A DNA stretch of 34,890 nt from a virus: positions 1 through 34,890 of IMG/VR virus record IMGVR_UViG_3300010153_000040. The stretch is one strand, 5' to 3'. Below the pieces are notes generated by a model, which ran no database searches, was not told the DNA's origin, and saw only the letters and a program-made list of their open reading frames with translations. Of the stretch, positions 8,787 through 15,448 are shown in pieces; the first letter of the stretch is position 1, and the number at the start of each line of letters is the position of its first letter. The translations under genes were made by a program, and so were the position numbers.

Positions 8787-9125
8787 ATGCCTTGTTTAGA
8801 GTGTGAAAATAATTTATGGAAATTCGGAGAGACAGGTAAATGTCAATACGAAAGTAAATCTCAATGTGATGAAGCTAACGCTGATTATTATAATGATGTA
8901 GATTATGACCATAGTTTCCATTTTACTCATGAGATGATGGAGGATTTACATGAAGATGGAGAGTTAATAGTGTTAGTAGAAGAAGAAGGTAAGGAGATGA
9001 CTATAAGATTCACATACGATATTGAAGAAGAACACGAAGAAGAATATGAAATTGAAGAAGATGAAATAATGGATTTAGCAAAAGAATTAAAAGAGATTAA
9101 TAATAAATATAAAAACAATATTTAA
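8787..9125 (+). CDS. Acidic protein with N-terminal Cys motif
   Basis: This 112-residue protein opens MPCLECENNLWKFGETGKCQY, with further Cys at SKSQCDEAN. The pattern PCxxCxNxxWKxGxxGxC is one I have seen in small phage proteins of unknown role. The second half is very acidic (DIEEEHEEEYEIEEDE), possibly a flexible charged arm. Its stop overlaps the next start (TAATG), pointing to translational coupling. It may bind zinc through its four N-terminal cysteines; that is inference. Confidence 0.65.
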   Translation: MPCLECENNLWKFGETGKCQYESKSQCDEANADYYNDVDYDHSFHFTHEMMEDLHEDGELIVLVEEEGKEMTIRFTYDIEEEHEEEYEIEEDEIMDLAKELKEINNKYKNNI

Positions 9126-9772
9126 TGGCTTCTAACGAACATAAAAATTTAAGTAACGATAACCTTCATGTTCCTTTGGATTTTAGCACAGCTTCTAATA
9201 GTACAGTTCTTTCTAAAAATTCTACAGGTTCTGTTGAGTGGATTCCTCAAGTTTCATTACAATCAACAATTGTTACTATTAGAGGGTTTATGAATCCAGG
9301 CGGCTCTACTAACTATTGGTACCCATCAGCCATGACGGACACTAAAGCTTCTTTTGAGTTTGCAGAAGATTATGGAGCTTCTAGTATTACGGCAGCAACT
9401 GATATTACAGTAAGCAAGGTAATGAGGTCGTCTTGTTATGCAGCTCCAGTAAAATGCTCTATAAATCAAATTTCTGGATGGATGGCAGGAGATGTTTCAG
9501 AGACAGCTACATTAGCATTAATTAAGTGTACTCCAACAGCAAATCTTTCGGATTCTTTTGAGGTAGGAGCTGGGACTAATACCATAACTATTTTAGATGA
9601 AATAAGCGTTTCTACTTATGGTAATAATAATAAAATGGGAGTGATAGATGAGACATCTTTTACAGTAGGAAGCTTGTCTAAGGGAGATTTAATAATACCT
9701 TTAGTGAAGTCAGCTGGAGGAAGTAATGATTTATATTTCAATATATCAATAGAATTAATTTATTCAAATTAA
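9125..9772 (+). CDS. Virion surface protein, fibre or decoration type
   Basis: This 215-residue protein begins SNEHKNLSNDNLHVPLDFSTASNSTVLSKNSTGSVEW. That N-terminal motif resembles short phage head-fibre or tail-fibre proteins whose repeats read as HKNLxxxNLHxPxxFxxAxNxTVLxK. The rest is Ser/Thr/Gly-rich and probably beta-stranded. It sits after the connector-like gene and two genes before another small beta-rich protein. A decoration or fibre role fits; direct evidence is limited to these motifs. Confidence 0.55.
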   Translation: MASNEHKNLSNDNLHVPLDFSTASNSTVLSKNSTGSVEWIPQVSLQSTIVTIRGFMNPGGSTNYWYPSAMTDTKASFEFAEDYGASSITAATDITVSKVMRSSCYAAPVKCSINQISGWMAGDVSETATLALIKCTPTANLSDSFEVGAGTNTITILDEISVSTYGNNNKMGVIDETSFTVGSLSKGDLIIPLVKSAGGSNDLYFNISIELIYSN

Positions 9773-9784
9773 AAAACAAAAAAA

Positions 9785-9934
9785 ATGACAAAAGATACAG
9801 CTCAGGTAGTAATGGCAAATGGAGGGGCGAGCGCTTTAACCTTAACAGAATGCAATCAAATATTGACTTTAATTTCAATATCTTTAGCGATTGCATTTAC
9901 AATATATAAATTTTACAAATTAAAAAATAAATAA
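9785..9934 (+). CDS. Small one-TM protein, holin-like
   Basis: This 49-residue ORF fills the gap between two virion genes, with an A-rich leader before its ATG and one base between its stop and the next ATG. It begins MTKDTAQVVMANGGASALTL and continues to a single membrane segment at residues 26-43 (ILTLISISLAIAFTIYKF), then a basic tail KLKNK. The N-out, C-basic-in layout and its position ahead of the lysis-type genes suggest a small holin or other membrane disruptor. Proteins of this length and pattern recur in marine phages as I recall. Confidence 0.65.
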   Translation: MTKDTAQVVMANGGASALTLTECNQILTLISISLAIAFTIYKFYKLKNK

Positions 9935-9935
9935 T

Positions 9936-10391
9936 ATGGCAACTACAGTAACTCCCGCAATAGCAACAGTAACAATATCAGAAAACATAACTCTTAACGG
10001 GGTAAGCTATGGTAACGCTGTAGCTAAATCTTTTGGAAGTCAAGGAGAGGTTATACAAAGAATAATGAGTATAACAGCATCAGAAGAAGATTTTACAGAT
10101 ATTTTTTATATAGGTTCAGTAGATGGCAGAGGTCAGGTAGTAACTGATGATTGGTGTTATTTTAGAATAACAAATTTAGATGATGCTAATTTTATAACTT
10201 TAGAGCTTTACATAAGCGCTACTGCTGCGTATTTTCAGAAAATAGAGGCGGGAGAAAGTTTCTTTTTAATGTCGCCAGATATGGGGGTTGATGTTACAGG
10301 AGCGGTTCCTGAATTGACAGATGTAGTAAGAATAAAAGCAACTGCTGATACAGCAGCTTGTGATGTTGAGGTTTTAATGATAACAGAGTAG
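9936..10391 (+). CDS. Small beta-rich virion protein
   Basis: This 151-residue protein is built of alternating hydrophobic/polar strands (VTISENITLNGVSYGN, YFRITNLDDANFITLELYIS) and ends in a strand, VEVLMITE. It looks like a beta-sandwich head or tail decoration protein. No catalytic motif is visible. Its TAG stop overlaps by one base the GTG start of the next small gene, which supports that gene being real and coupled. Confidence 0.6.
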   Translation: MATTVTPAIATVTISENITLNGVSYGNAVAKSFGSQGEVIQRIMSITASEEDFTDIFYIGSVDGRGQVVTDDWCYFRITNLDDANFITLELYISATAAYFQKIEAGESFFLMSPDMGVDVTGAVPELTDVVRIKATADTAACDVEVLMITE

Positions 10392-10519
10392 TGGCTAGAA
10401 AAGGATTAGGATTTGTCTTTAGGGAAACTAATAGTAAGAAGCGTAAGGGAGTTCATAGTAAGAATGCTTCTAAGGGACAAAAAGGTTATAAAAAAAAGTA
10501 TAGAGGTCAAGGAAGATAG
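10391..10519 (+). CDS. Tiny basic protein, conserved phage type (GTG start)
   Basis: This 42-residue ORF starts at a GTG overlapping the previous stop and ends one base before the next ATG. Its product is ARKGLGFVFRETNSKKRKG, then VHSKNASKGQK, then YKKKYRGQGR. The pattern KKRxGVHSKxxSKxxxxxxYKKxYRGQGR is one I recognise from small uncharacterised proteins in several marine phages. It is strongly basic and likely binds nucleic acid or sits inside the capsid; both are inference. A track that extends the downstream gene to a TTG at 10413 would hide it. Confidence 0.7.
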   Translation: MARKGLGFVFRETNSKKRKGVHSKNASKGQKGYKKKYRGQGR

Positions 10520-10520
10520 T

Positions 10521-10991
10521 ATGAAATTAAGAGTAGTACGATTTAGTAGTGAAGAAGATTCTACAAATGGACTTTTGTTTGATGTAACGGATGGAGAGAA
10601 GTTCTTATGTTATACTTTAGAAGATGAGTACAGACCTATGGAAGAAAAGGTTATAACAGAAACTAGAATACCAGAAGGCACATATAGAATAACATTAAGA
10701 ACAGTTGGTGGAATACATAATAAATATAAAAAAAGGTTCTCTGATATACATAAGGGAACTTTATGGGTAAGAGATGTTCCGAACTTTGAGTATATACTTA
10801 TACATTGCGGTAATACTGATGAGCACACTTCTGGTTGTTTGCTTATTGGAGATACTCAAGTTAATAATCAGATTGAAAAAGATGGTTACATAGGAAAATC
10901 TACACAAGCTTACACTAGAATATATCCTGCTATAGCACAAGCTTTAGAGGATGGTAAAGAAGTAACAATAGAGTATATTAATTTAAAATAA
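10521..10991 (+). CDS. DUF5675-family protein, candidate cell-wall enzyme
   Basis: This 156-residue protein matches the DUF5675 pattern: FLCYTLEDEYRP near residues 28-39, ETRIPEGTYRITL at 47-59, and FEYILIHCGNTDEHTSGCLL at 89-108. The His95-Cys-Gly-Asn and Ser-Gly-Cys106 pairing recalls the SHGC-type active site of L,D-transpeptidases, so a peptidoglycan role is plausible but unproven. The ATG at 10521 was chosen because the upstream extension to a TTG overlaps the tiny gene at 10391. No other endolysin is evident in the window, which makes this the leading lysis-enzyme candidate. Confidence 0.7.
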   Translation: MKLRVVRFSSEEDSTNGLLFDVTDGEKFLCYTLEDEYRPMEEKVITETRIPEGTYRITLRTVGGIHNKYKKRFSDIHKGTLWVRDVPNFEYILIHCGNTDEHTSGCLLIGDTQVNNQIEKDGYIGKSTQAYTRIYPAIAQALEDGKEVTIEYINLK

Positions 10992-10999
10992 TAAATAAA

Positions 11000-11386
11000 A
11001 TGAAAAAGGTAATTTTAACATTAGCAGTAGTTTTTACAACATTAGCTTCGTCAGCTCAGTTTATAGCAGTGAGCGATGTTTCTCAGCCATCAGACGATGA
11101 GAGTTGGGGAGTAAGTAATTTCACTAATAGTATTGGTGTTGGTTATGAGGTAAATGACAAATTAACAATTGGATTAAGAAAAAATGGAGATGACTATGAT
11201 GTCTTTGGTAGATTTAATGTAAGTGGAGGTATTTTTGTATCAGCTAAATCTTCAACAGATGAGTTTGATTTAGATAATGTAGAATTAAGTTTAGGATATT
11301 CCCTACAAGTATGGGAAAAGTTATATGTAGAACCGTCTTACAGTAAAGATGGAGAATTTAAAGTAGGAGCGGCTATCCGTTTCTAA
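11000..11386 (+). CDS. Secreted outer-membrane beta-barrel-like protein
   Basis: This 128-residue protein has a clear signal peptide: MKK, a hydrophobic core ILTLAVVFTTL, then ASSAQF with cleavage after Ala. The mature part alternates polar and hydrophobic residues in short strands (SIGVGYEVNDKLTIGLR, YDVFGRFNVSGGIFVSAK, VELSLGYSLQVWEKLYVEPS) and ends VGAAIRF. A C-terminal Phe on a terminal strand is the outer-membrane barrel signature. At about 108 mature residues it is small for a full barrel, perhaps a 6-8 strand or partial barrel. It lies in the lysis-type cluster. It could help breach the outer membrane at lysis or block superinfection. Confidence 0.65.
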   Translation: MKKVILTLAVVFTTLASSAQFIAVSDVSQPSDDESWGVSNFTNSIGVGYEVNDKLTIGLRKNGDDYDVFGRFNVSGGIFVSAKSSTDEFDLDNVELSLGYSLQVWEKLYVEPSYSKDGEFKVGAAIRF

Positions 11387-11412
11387 ATATTAATAATTAA
11401 AAATTAAATAAA

Positions 11413-11589
11413 ATGGATATTTTAAAGAAAATGTTTGGTTCAAGAAAATTTTGGTACACAATGGGAGCTATATTCGTTCCTTTTATTGCGGCTAAATTAG
11501 GATTAACAGAAGTAGAAGTTGAAAAAGTTTATTACGCAATTCTCGCTCTTATCTTAGGTCAGGGGATAGCTGATATATCTAAGAAGTAA
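11413..11589 (+). CDS. Small membrane protein, holin-like
   Basis: This 58-residue ORF lies between the beta-barrel-like gene and the next membrane gene, with an A-rich leader and one base before the following ATG. It starts MDILKKMFGSRKFW and has two hydrophobic stretches, YTMGAIFVPFIAAKLGL (about 14-30) and VYYAILALILGQGIADI (39-55). The two-helix form with a charged N-terminus and the GQGIADISKK end resemble small phage holins of Bacteroidetes phages in my memory. Placement supports lysis. Confidence 0.65.
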   Translation: MDILKKMFGSRKFWYTMGAIFVPFIAAKLGLTEVEVEKVYYAILALILGQGIADISKK

Positions 11590-11590
11590 T

Positions 11591-11890
11591 ATGGGTATTA
11601 AATTTAAAAACCCGTTTACAAAATGGATAGGGTCTGCTGTTGCGGACAGCGCCATAAAACCAATTACAGAATTAGTAAAAGCTGTATTAGAGTTATTTAA
11701 GGATAACAAAGGTAAGTGGTCTAGTAAAAGAACTGTATCAGGTGTAATTGTATTAGCTGCTTCAGCTGATATAACAGCACATGGTATAACAACAAATAAT
11801 TTAATACTAACAGGGATAGGTGTATTACCTTTAATTTTTTCAGCGTTTGAAAAAAATCCTGTTTGTGGCAATGATTGTTGTAAAAAATAG
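11591..11890 (+). CDS. Small membrane protein with Cys-rich end, holin-family candidate
   Basis: This 99-residue protein has an amphipathic N-terminus (FKNPFTKWIGSAVADSAIKPITELVKAVLELF). Two hydrophobic segments follow at about 51-63 (VSGVIVLAASADI) and 70-85 (LILTGIGVLPLIFSAF), then a CGNDCCKK end. It is the third small membrane protein in the cluster. A role as holin, pinholin or spanin-like partner is inferred from topology and location. Stacked hairpins begin at its stop codon. Confidence 0.6.
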   Translation: MGIKFKNPFTKWIGSAVADSAIKPITELVKAVLELFKDNKGKWSSKRTVSGVIVLAASADITAHGITTNNLILTGIGVLPLIFSAFEKNPVCGNDCCKK

Positions 11891-11928
11891 TTATCTTTGC
11901 TGATAACTACACACTCCCATTCGGGAGT
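11888..11928 (+). other. Two tandem hairpins at the end of the lysis cluster
   Basis: TAGTTATC (11888-11895) pairs with GATAACTA (11902-11909) around a six-base loop, starting at the stop codon of the preceding gene. ACTCCC (11913-11918) pairs with GGGAGT (11923-11928) around ATTC. A TATCTTTG -7-like box at 11892-11899 lies inside the first stem but lacks a well-spaced -33 partner. The role is uncertain; they may protect or process the 3' end. Confidence 0.55.
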
Positions 11929-11960
11929 ATTTCTATGTTTTCAAGTAGTTTTTTTGGGTT

Positions 11961-11995
11961 GTGAAAGGGGGGTAGTTCCCCCTTTTACGTTTTTA
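11961..11995 (+). terminator. Rho-independent terminator closing the virion/lysis operon
   Basis: GTGAAAGGGGG (11961-11971) pairs with CCCCCTTTTAC (11978-11988), with one G-U pair and a six-base loop. A T-run follows. It separates the lysis cluster from the DNA-metabolism genes. Confidence 0.85.
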
Positions 11996-12018
11996 TAATT
12001 ATTTTTTTTGTATATTTG
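11985..12018 (+). promoter_or_regulatory. Promoter candidate for the phosphoesterase gene
   Basis: TATATTTG at 12011-12018 matches the TAnnTTTG -7 box ten bases before the ATG. TTACGT at 11985-11990 lies 20 bases upstream and resembles the TTTCGT element of the late-type promoters. It overlaps the terminator's descending stem and T-run. Confidence 0.5.
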
Positions 12019-12028
12019 AAAAAAAATT

Positions 12029-13120
12029 ATGAAAGAGTACGGAAAAAGATTAAGACTTACCACAGAAGAAGAAGAATTAATTTATCAAAATAGAGCTGAA
12101 ACTGTTGATAATATTAATGGTAATACAGCCTTAGAAATTCATTTAAAGGATAGGGGTATAAATAAAAAGGATGTAGTTAGTGTTAAGCATTGGCAGTCAT
12201 CATCAGGAGAGCTAAGGTTCTCTATAGTTACAAAAGAAGATGTTGTAGATAAAGAGGATATACTTCCTAAAATCAAAGATTTAATAGAAAATTACTCTCC
12301 AAACTACAAAAAATTAAAAAGAAATAAAAAAGATGCTAACGAGCATTTGTTAGTAATAAATCCAGCGGATATTCATATAGGTAAATATGCAAATAGCGTT
12401 GAAACTGTTGACGGTTATGATATAGATACTGCTGTCAATAGAGTTATAGAGGGTATAAATGGTATATTATGGAAGGTAGAAAACTTTAATGTAGATAGAA
12501 TATTGTTTTGTATTGGTAATGATATTCTACATATAGACAATGTTTATGGAACTACAACTAAGGGAACTCCACAAGATACAGATGGTAAATGGTGGGAGCA
12601 TTTTGAAATAGCATTAGCTTTATATGTTAAATGTGTTGAGATGTTGAGAGAGGTTGCTCCTGTAGATTGTGTTCATAGTATGTCTAATCACGATTACCAG
12701 AGTGGATTTCATTTAGCTCACGCATTAAAATCTTGGTTTAGAAAATGTGATGATGTTACTGTTGACGCTGAAGTTTCTCATAGAAAATATTATAGATATG
12801 GTAATAGTTTAATAGGATTAGAACATGGAGATGGAGCTAAAATGGATAAATTACCCTTATTAATGGCTAATGAAAAACCAAAAGAATGGTCTGAAACTAA
12901 ATTTAGGTATTGGTATTTACATCACTTACATCATAAAGTTAAACATAAGTATTTAGATGCTAAAGATTATATAGGAGTTACTATAGAATACTTAAGAAGT
13001 CCCTCAGGAACAGATAGTTGGCATAGTAGAAAAGGATTTTGCGGGGTGCCTAAAGCTGTTGAAGGTTTTTTACACGAGAAATTTAACGGACAGGTTGCAA
13101 GAATTACACATTATTTTTAA
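12029..13120 (+). CDS. Calcineurin-like metallophosphoesterase
   Basis: This 363-residue protein has the metallophosphoesterase blocks in order: NPADIHIG (Asp114, His116), CIGNDILHID (Asn164, Asp165), SMSNHDYQ (Asn220, His221, Asp222), GLEHGDG (His266, Asp268) and YLHHLHH (297-302). These bind two metals in phosphodiesterases and nucleases of the family. The N-terminal 100 residues are a separate charged domain that may bind DNA. Its neighbours are DNA-metabolism genes, so a nuclease or phosphatase acting on DNA or nucleotides is likely. It has its own terminator-promoter junction upstream and a 196-base repeat-bearing gap downstream. Confidence 0.82.
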   Translation: MKEYGKRLRLTTEEEELIYQNRAETVDNINGNTALEIHLKDRGINKKDVVSVKHWQSSSGELRFSIVTKEDVVDKEDILPKIKDLIENYSPNYKKLKRNKKDANEHLLVINPADIHIGKYANSVETVDGYDIDTAVNRVIEGINGILWKVENFNVDRILFCIGNDILHIDNVYGTTTKGTPQDTDGKWWEHFEIALALYVKCVEMLREVAPVDCVHSMSNHDYQSGFHLAHALKSWFRKCDDVTVDAEVSHRKYYRYGNSLIGLEHGDGAKMDKLPLLMANEKPKEWSETKFRYWYLHHLHHKVKHKYLDAKDYIGVTIEYLRSPSGTDSWHSRKGFCGVPKAVEGFLHEKFNGQVARITHYF

Positions 13121-13128
13121 CAGTTAAA

Positions 13129-13145
13129 CAACCCTTCCCTAACCC
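13129..13145 (+). repeat. 17-base repeat, inverted copy of 24270-24286
   Basis: CAACCCTTCCCTAACCC at 13129-13145 is the exact reverse complement of 24270-24286. The two lie at either side of the DNA-metabolism and accessory region. Confidence 0.8.
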
Positions 13146-13153
13146 TTTAGTAA

Positions 13154-13204
13154 ACCCTTATATATAAAGATAAGGATAAAGATAAGGATAAAGATAAGGA
13201 TAAA
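13154..13204 (+). repeat. Tandem 12-base repeat and long direct repeat of 24303-24327
   Basis: ATAAAGATAAGG occurs three times head to tail at 13164-13199, with a partial fourth copy to 13204. Bases 13154-13178 are identical to 24303-24327 (25 bases), and a shorter version of the CCCTTATATATAAA part recurs at 21025-21039. The purine-rich units read as AAGGATAAAGAT on the + strand. The function is unknown; a protein-binding array or recombination remnant is possible. Confidence 0.8.
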
Positions 13205-13237
13205 TAACAAAGAAATTTAAAAAAACTTTCTAAATAA

Positions 13238-13269
13238 TTTGGCAGTTCCATTTATTATTCGTATCTTTG
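13238..13269 (+). promoter_or_regulatory. Bacteroidetes-type promoter, copy 1 of a duplicated pair
   Basis: TTTG at 13238-13241 is followed after 20 bases by TATCTTTG at 13262-13269. Surrounding bases match the promoter at 15823-15854 (TTTGGCAG, TTCGTATCTTTGTA, AAGATTTGAA). An inverted repeat ATCTT-N5-AAGAT overlaps the -7 box and its downstream edge, a possible operator. It would drive the operon starting at 13317. Confidence 0.75.
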
Positions 13270-13316
13270 TACAAGATTTGAAAGAATAAATAGAATATAA
13301 ACCTAAAAAACTAACT

Positions 13317-13604
13317 ATGATTAAAACTATTATTACAGGAGGTCAGTATGATGACCCAAGAGAGTACCAAGATGATACCCCACAATGTAAGAACTGCGGA
13401 ATGAACGACAAGATGGATGACATGGATGTATGTTCAGGATGTAGCGATGAATTTGATGAATGGGACACAGTAAGTTCTTGTTGTGATGCAACTATTGATA
13501 CAGACATACTTGTTTGTTTTGATTGTAAAGAACATTCAGAAACAGCATTAGATTCATATTGTAGAGAATATAATTTTAATAAAAAAACATACAGATATGG
13601 GTAG
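13317..13604 (+). CDS. Small double zinc-ribbon-like protein
   Basis: This 95-residue acidic protein has CKNCGM and CSGCSDE in the first half and CCDAT and CFDCKEH in the second, giving four Cys pairs suited to one or two zinc ribbons. It is the first gene after a strong promoter and overlaps the next gene by 8 bases. First position in an early operon suits a regulator or host-takeover protein, but no specific function can be read from the sequence. Confidence 0.65.
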   Translation: MIKTIITGGQYDDPREYQDDTPQCKNCGMNDKMDDMDVCSGCSDEFDEWDTVSSCCDATIDTDILVCFDCKEHSETALDSYCREYNFNKKTYRYG

Positions 13605-14127
13605 AATGAAAGAAGAATTTATGGCAATGAGAGAGCAAGAATTAAATGAGAATATTAACCAAACTAATTATAAAATGAGTAATAACTTAACTAAAACTAA
13701 AATGAAAAAAGTTGAAAACAACACTGAGGTAAAAATTGAAACCAAGAAAGAAGCTTTAAGAAGGCTTTATATTGAAAACGGTTTAACTGAAGAAGATATT
13801 TACAAAGACAAAAGAGGATTTGTAATTATTACAAGAACAGGTATAGACAAGATTGTATCTAAACAAAAGATAACTGTAGCTTATGAAGTTATAAGTATGG
13901 ATATTGAGAAAGGATATTGTGTATTAAAAGCTGTTGCTTCTATGACTGTAAATGGAGAAGCTAGAAACATGATGTCTTTCGGAGAGTCTGCAGATAACAA
14001 CTTAATGGGAGGAGGTAAAAAATTCCCTGTAGCTATGGCAGAGAAAAGAGCTATGAGTAGAGTTGTATTAAAGATTGCTGGATTCTACGAGCAAGGAGTG
14101 TTTGGTCAAGATGAGATTGTTGACTAA
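13597..14127 (+). CDS. Conserved DNA-metabolism protein, possible single-strand annealing protein
   Basis: This protein of up to 176 residues has its conserved part from about residue 48: ETKKEALRRLYIENGLTEEDIY, KRGFVIITRTGIDKIVSKQKI, then FGESADNNLMGG, PVAMAEKRAMSRVVLKIAGFY and EQGVFGQDE. The AEKRAxSRVVLKxxG helix resembles the AxxRAxxRALxxxG helix of Rad52/ERF-like annealing proteins. With the neighbouring SSB-like and nuclease genes this makes a recombination or replication role plausible. That is an inference of modest strength. The N-terminus is uncertain: ATGs at 13606, 13672 and 13702 are alternatives. Its stop overlaps the next start. Confidence 0.6.
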   Translation: MGRMKEEFMAMREQELNENINQTNYKMSNNLTKTKMKKVENNTEVKIETKKEALRRLYIENGLTEEDIYKDKRGFVIITRTGIDKIVSKQKITVAYEVISMDIEKGYCVLKAVASMTVNGEARNMMSFGESADNNLMGGGKKFPVAMAEKRAMSRVVLKIAGFYEQGVFGQDEIVD

Positions 14128-14366
14128 TGAACGAGGAGTGGTTTGATGAACTAACTAATGGAGAACCTTTATTATGCTCATCTATACAGATGGGTGTAAT
14201 AGAGTCTCTGTTAAAGATTAGTCCTATATCAGAACCAGAAAAATCTGAAATACTTTCAGAGATAGATACATACAGTGAAGATGAAGCATCATCTGTTATA
14301 AGAATGTTAAAGGAAGATGTGGTTGAAACTGATGTAAGAAAACAATGGAAAAAAATGTTTAACTAA
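14127..14366 (+). CDS. Small hypothetical protein
   Basis: This 79-residue acidic protein starts at an ATG overlapping the previous stop (TAATG) and is probably translationally coupled. The sequence (SIQMGVIESLLKISPISEPEKSEIL, then SEDEASSVIRMLKEDV) looks helical. It is not recognised. Position between the putative annealing protein and an HTH protein suggests a partner in DNA metabolism. Confidence 0.6.
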   Translation: MNEEWFDELTNGEPLLCSSIQMGVIESLLKISPISEPEKSEILSEIDTYSEDEASSVIRMLKEDVVETDVRKQWKKMFN

Positions 14367-14377
14367 AAAAATAAAAG

Positions 14378-14689
14378 ATGGCAAAGAATAATTATGACAA
14401 GATAAGAAGTTCTAAGAATGAACTTGAAGCAATACTTCGTATTAGAGGTATATCCAAAGTAAGATTTGGTAAGATAATAAATGTAAAAGGAAGTACAATA
14501 GAAAAATATATTGATAACCCTTTTTATTTAAGATACTTTCATATGGCTAGATTAGCTACATTTCTAAATATAGATGTTAGAGATGTAATAGATATCATAG
14601 AAGTTGATATACCAAACAGACACTCTATAGTAGTTGAAGGAGAGGAGGACTATGATATGGTAAAAGCCCTACCAACTAACAGAAGGTAA
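14378..14689 (+). CDS. HTH DNA-binding protein, XRE/Cro-like
   Basis: This 103-residue protein has an N-terminal domain of about 65 residues with the Xre/Cro pattern: NELEAILRIRGISKVRFGKI, NVKGSTIEKYIDNPF, then MARLATFLNIDVRDVIDII. The turn lies around GISKVRFGKIINVKGSTIEKY. It could repress or activate the duplicated promoters nearby. It lies two bases ahead of the DnaA-like gene. HTH character is fairly sure; its targets are not known. Confidence 0.65.
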   Translation: MAKNNYDKIRSSKNELEAILRIRGISKVRFGKIINVKGSTIEKYIDNPFYLRYFHMARLATFLNIDVRDVIDIIEVDIPNRHSIVVEGEEDYDMVKALPTNRR

Positions 14690-14691
14690 TT

Positions 14692-15114
14692 ATGGAAAGA
14701 GACAGAAAAAAAATACAATTTGTATTTGATTATATACAGAAAGAAATGGATATAAACGAGCAACAGATTAGAAGTAAGGTAAGAAAAAGAGAGATTTTAG
14801 ATGCAAGAAGATTGTTTTTTTATGTTATGAGAAACTATTTTCGGTACAGTTTTGAAAAAATAGGTAAAATTACATTACATAACCACTCAACTGTATTACA
14901 TTCATGTAGAACTTTTGATGACTACACTGTTCCTTATCCTAAATTAACCATATTACCATACAAAGATATATGTTTTCAATTAGATTTAATGAAAGATTCT
15001 GTTGAAGAACAGGTTGAAGATATGAAAGAAAAAATAATTTTAATCAACAAAGAATTAGATAAATTACTAACAATTAAACAATTACAAAATGGCAGAAAAG
15101 AATTACATCGCTAG
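14692..15114 (+). CDS. DnaA domain IV-like DNA-binding protein
   Basis: This 140-residue protein matches the DnaA C-terminal DNA-binding domain without the ATPase. IRSKVRKREILDARRLFFYV includes the conserved Ala38-Arg39, FRYSFEKIGKI follows, and NHSTVLHS at 64-71 is the signature loop-helix. A coiled-coil-like tail (MKDSVEEQVEDMKEKIILINKELDKLL) follows in place of other DnaA domains. A stand-alone domain IV could bind an origin or sequester host DnaA sites. It ends overlapping the SSB-like gene by 26 bases. Confidence 0.75.
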   Translation: MERDRKKIQFVFDYIQKEMDINEQQIRSKVRKREILDARRLFFYVMRNYFRYSFEKIGKITLHNHSTVLHSCRTFDDYTVPYPKLTILPYKDICFQLDLMKDSVEEQVEDMKEKIILINKELDKLLTIKQLQNGRKELHR

Positions 15115-15349
15115 TAGTATTAAAGAATTTACTACTCAGTACGGAACACTAATTAACGCTAATCTTAAATTAGATGAATTACAAAAGATAGCAAAAAATG
15201 GATGGGTGCAGATTACAATAGCTGAAAGAAAAACCCCATCAGAAAAAGGAGCTACTCACTATGCTTTTGAGAACACTTATGAAGCTCCTAAAAAAGACAC
15301 TGGTAAATCAGAATTTGTAACCTCTGATGATACAGATGTACCATTCTAA
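15089..15349 (+). CDS. Small SSB-like protein with acidic tip
   Basis: This 86-residue protein begins MAEKNYIASSIKEFTTQYG and includes NANLKLDELQ and GWVQITIAERKTPSE, a strand pattern suited to an OB-like fold. It ends SDDTDVPF, like the acidic Asp-Pro-Phe tip through which bacterial SSB recruits partner proteins. It may bind single-stranded DNA during phage replication. Its start lies inside the DnaA-like gene in another frame. The role is inferred from the tip, the size and the context. Confidence 0.6.
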   Translation: MAEKNYIASSIKEFTTQYGTLINANLKLDELQKIAKNGWVQITIAERKTPSEKGATHYAFENTYEAPKKDTGKSEFVTSDDTDVPF

Positions 15350-15375
15350 TACATGGTTTAGTTAATTAATAGGTT

Positions 15376-15436
15376 GGGGGAAAGCAAACACTGCACAGAG
15401 TAAGACTCTCAGACGTAAACTTAACCCCCTTCCTTT
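15376..15436 (+). other. Structured intergenic RNA element or complex terminator
   Basis: An outer stem GGGGG (15376-15380) with CCCCC (15425-15429) encloses an inner hairpin. In it AGAGT (15397-15401) pairs with ACTCT (15405-15409), flanked by CTG (15391-15393) and CAG (15410-15412). TTCCTTTT follows the closing stem. The stretch is richer in G and C than its surroundings. It could be a terminator, an mRNA-stabilising element or a small RNA; I recognise no known riboswitch. Confidence 0.5.
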
Positions 15437-15448
15437 TATAAAATTAAT

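Noticed and set aside
15376-15429. Structured element considered as a tRNA
   Set aside because: There is no T-loop or anticodon stem layout.
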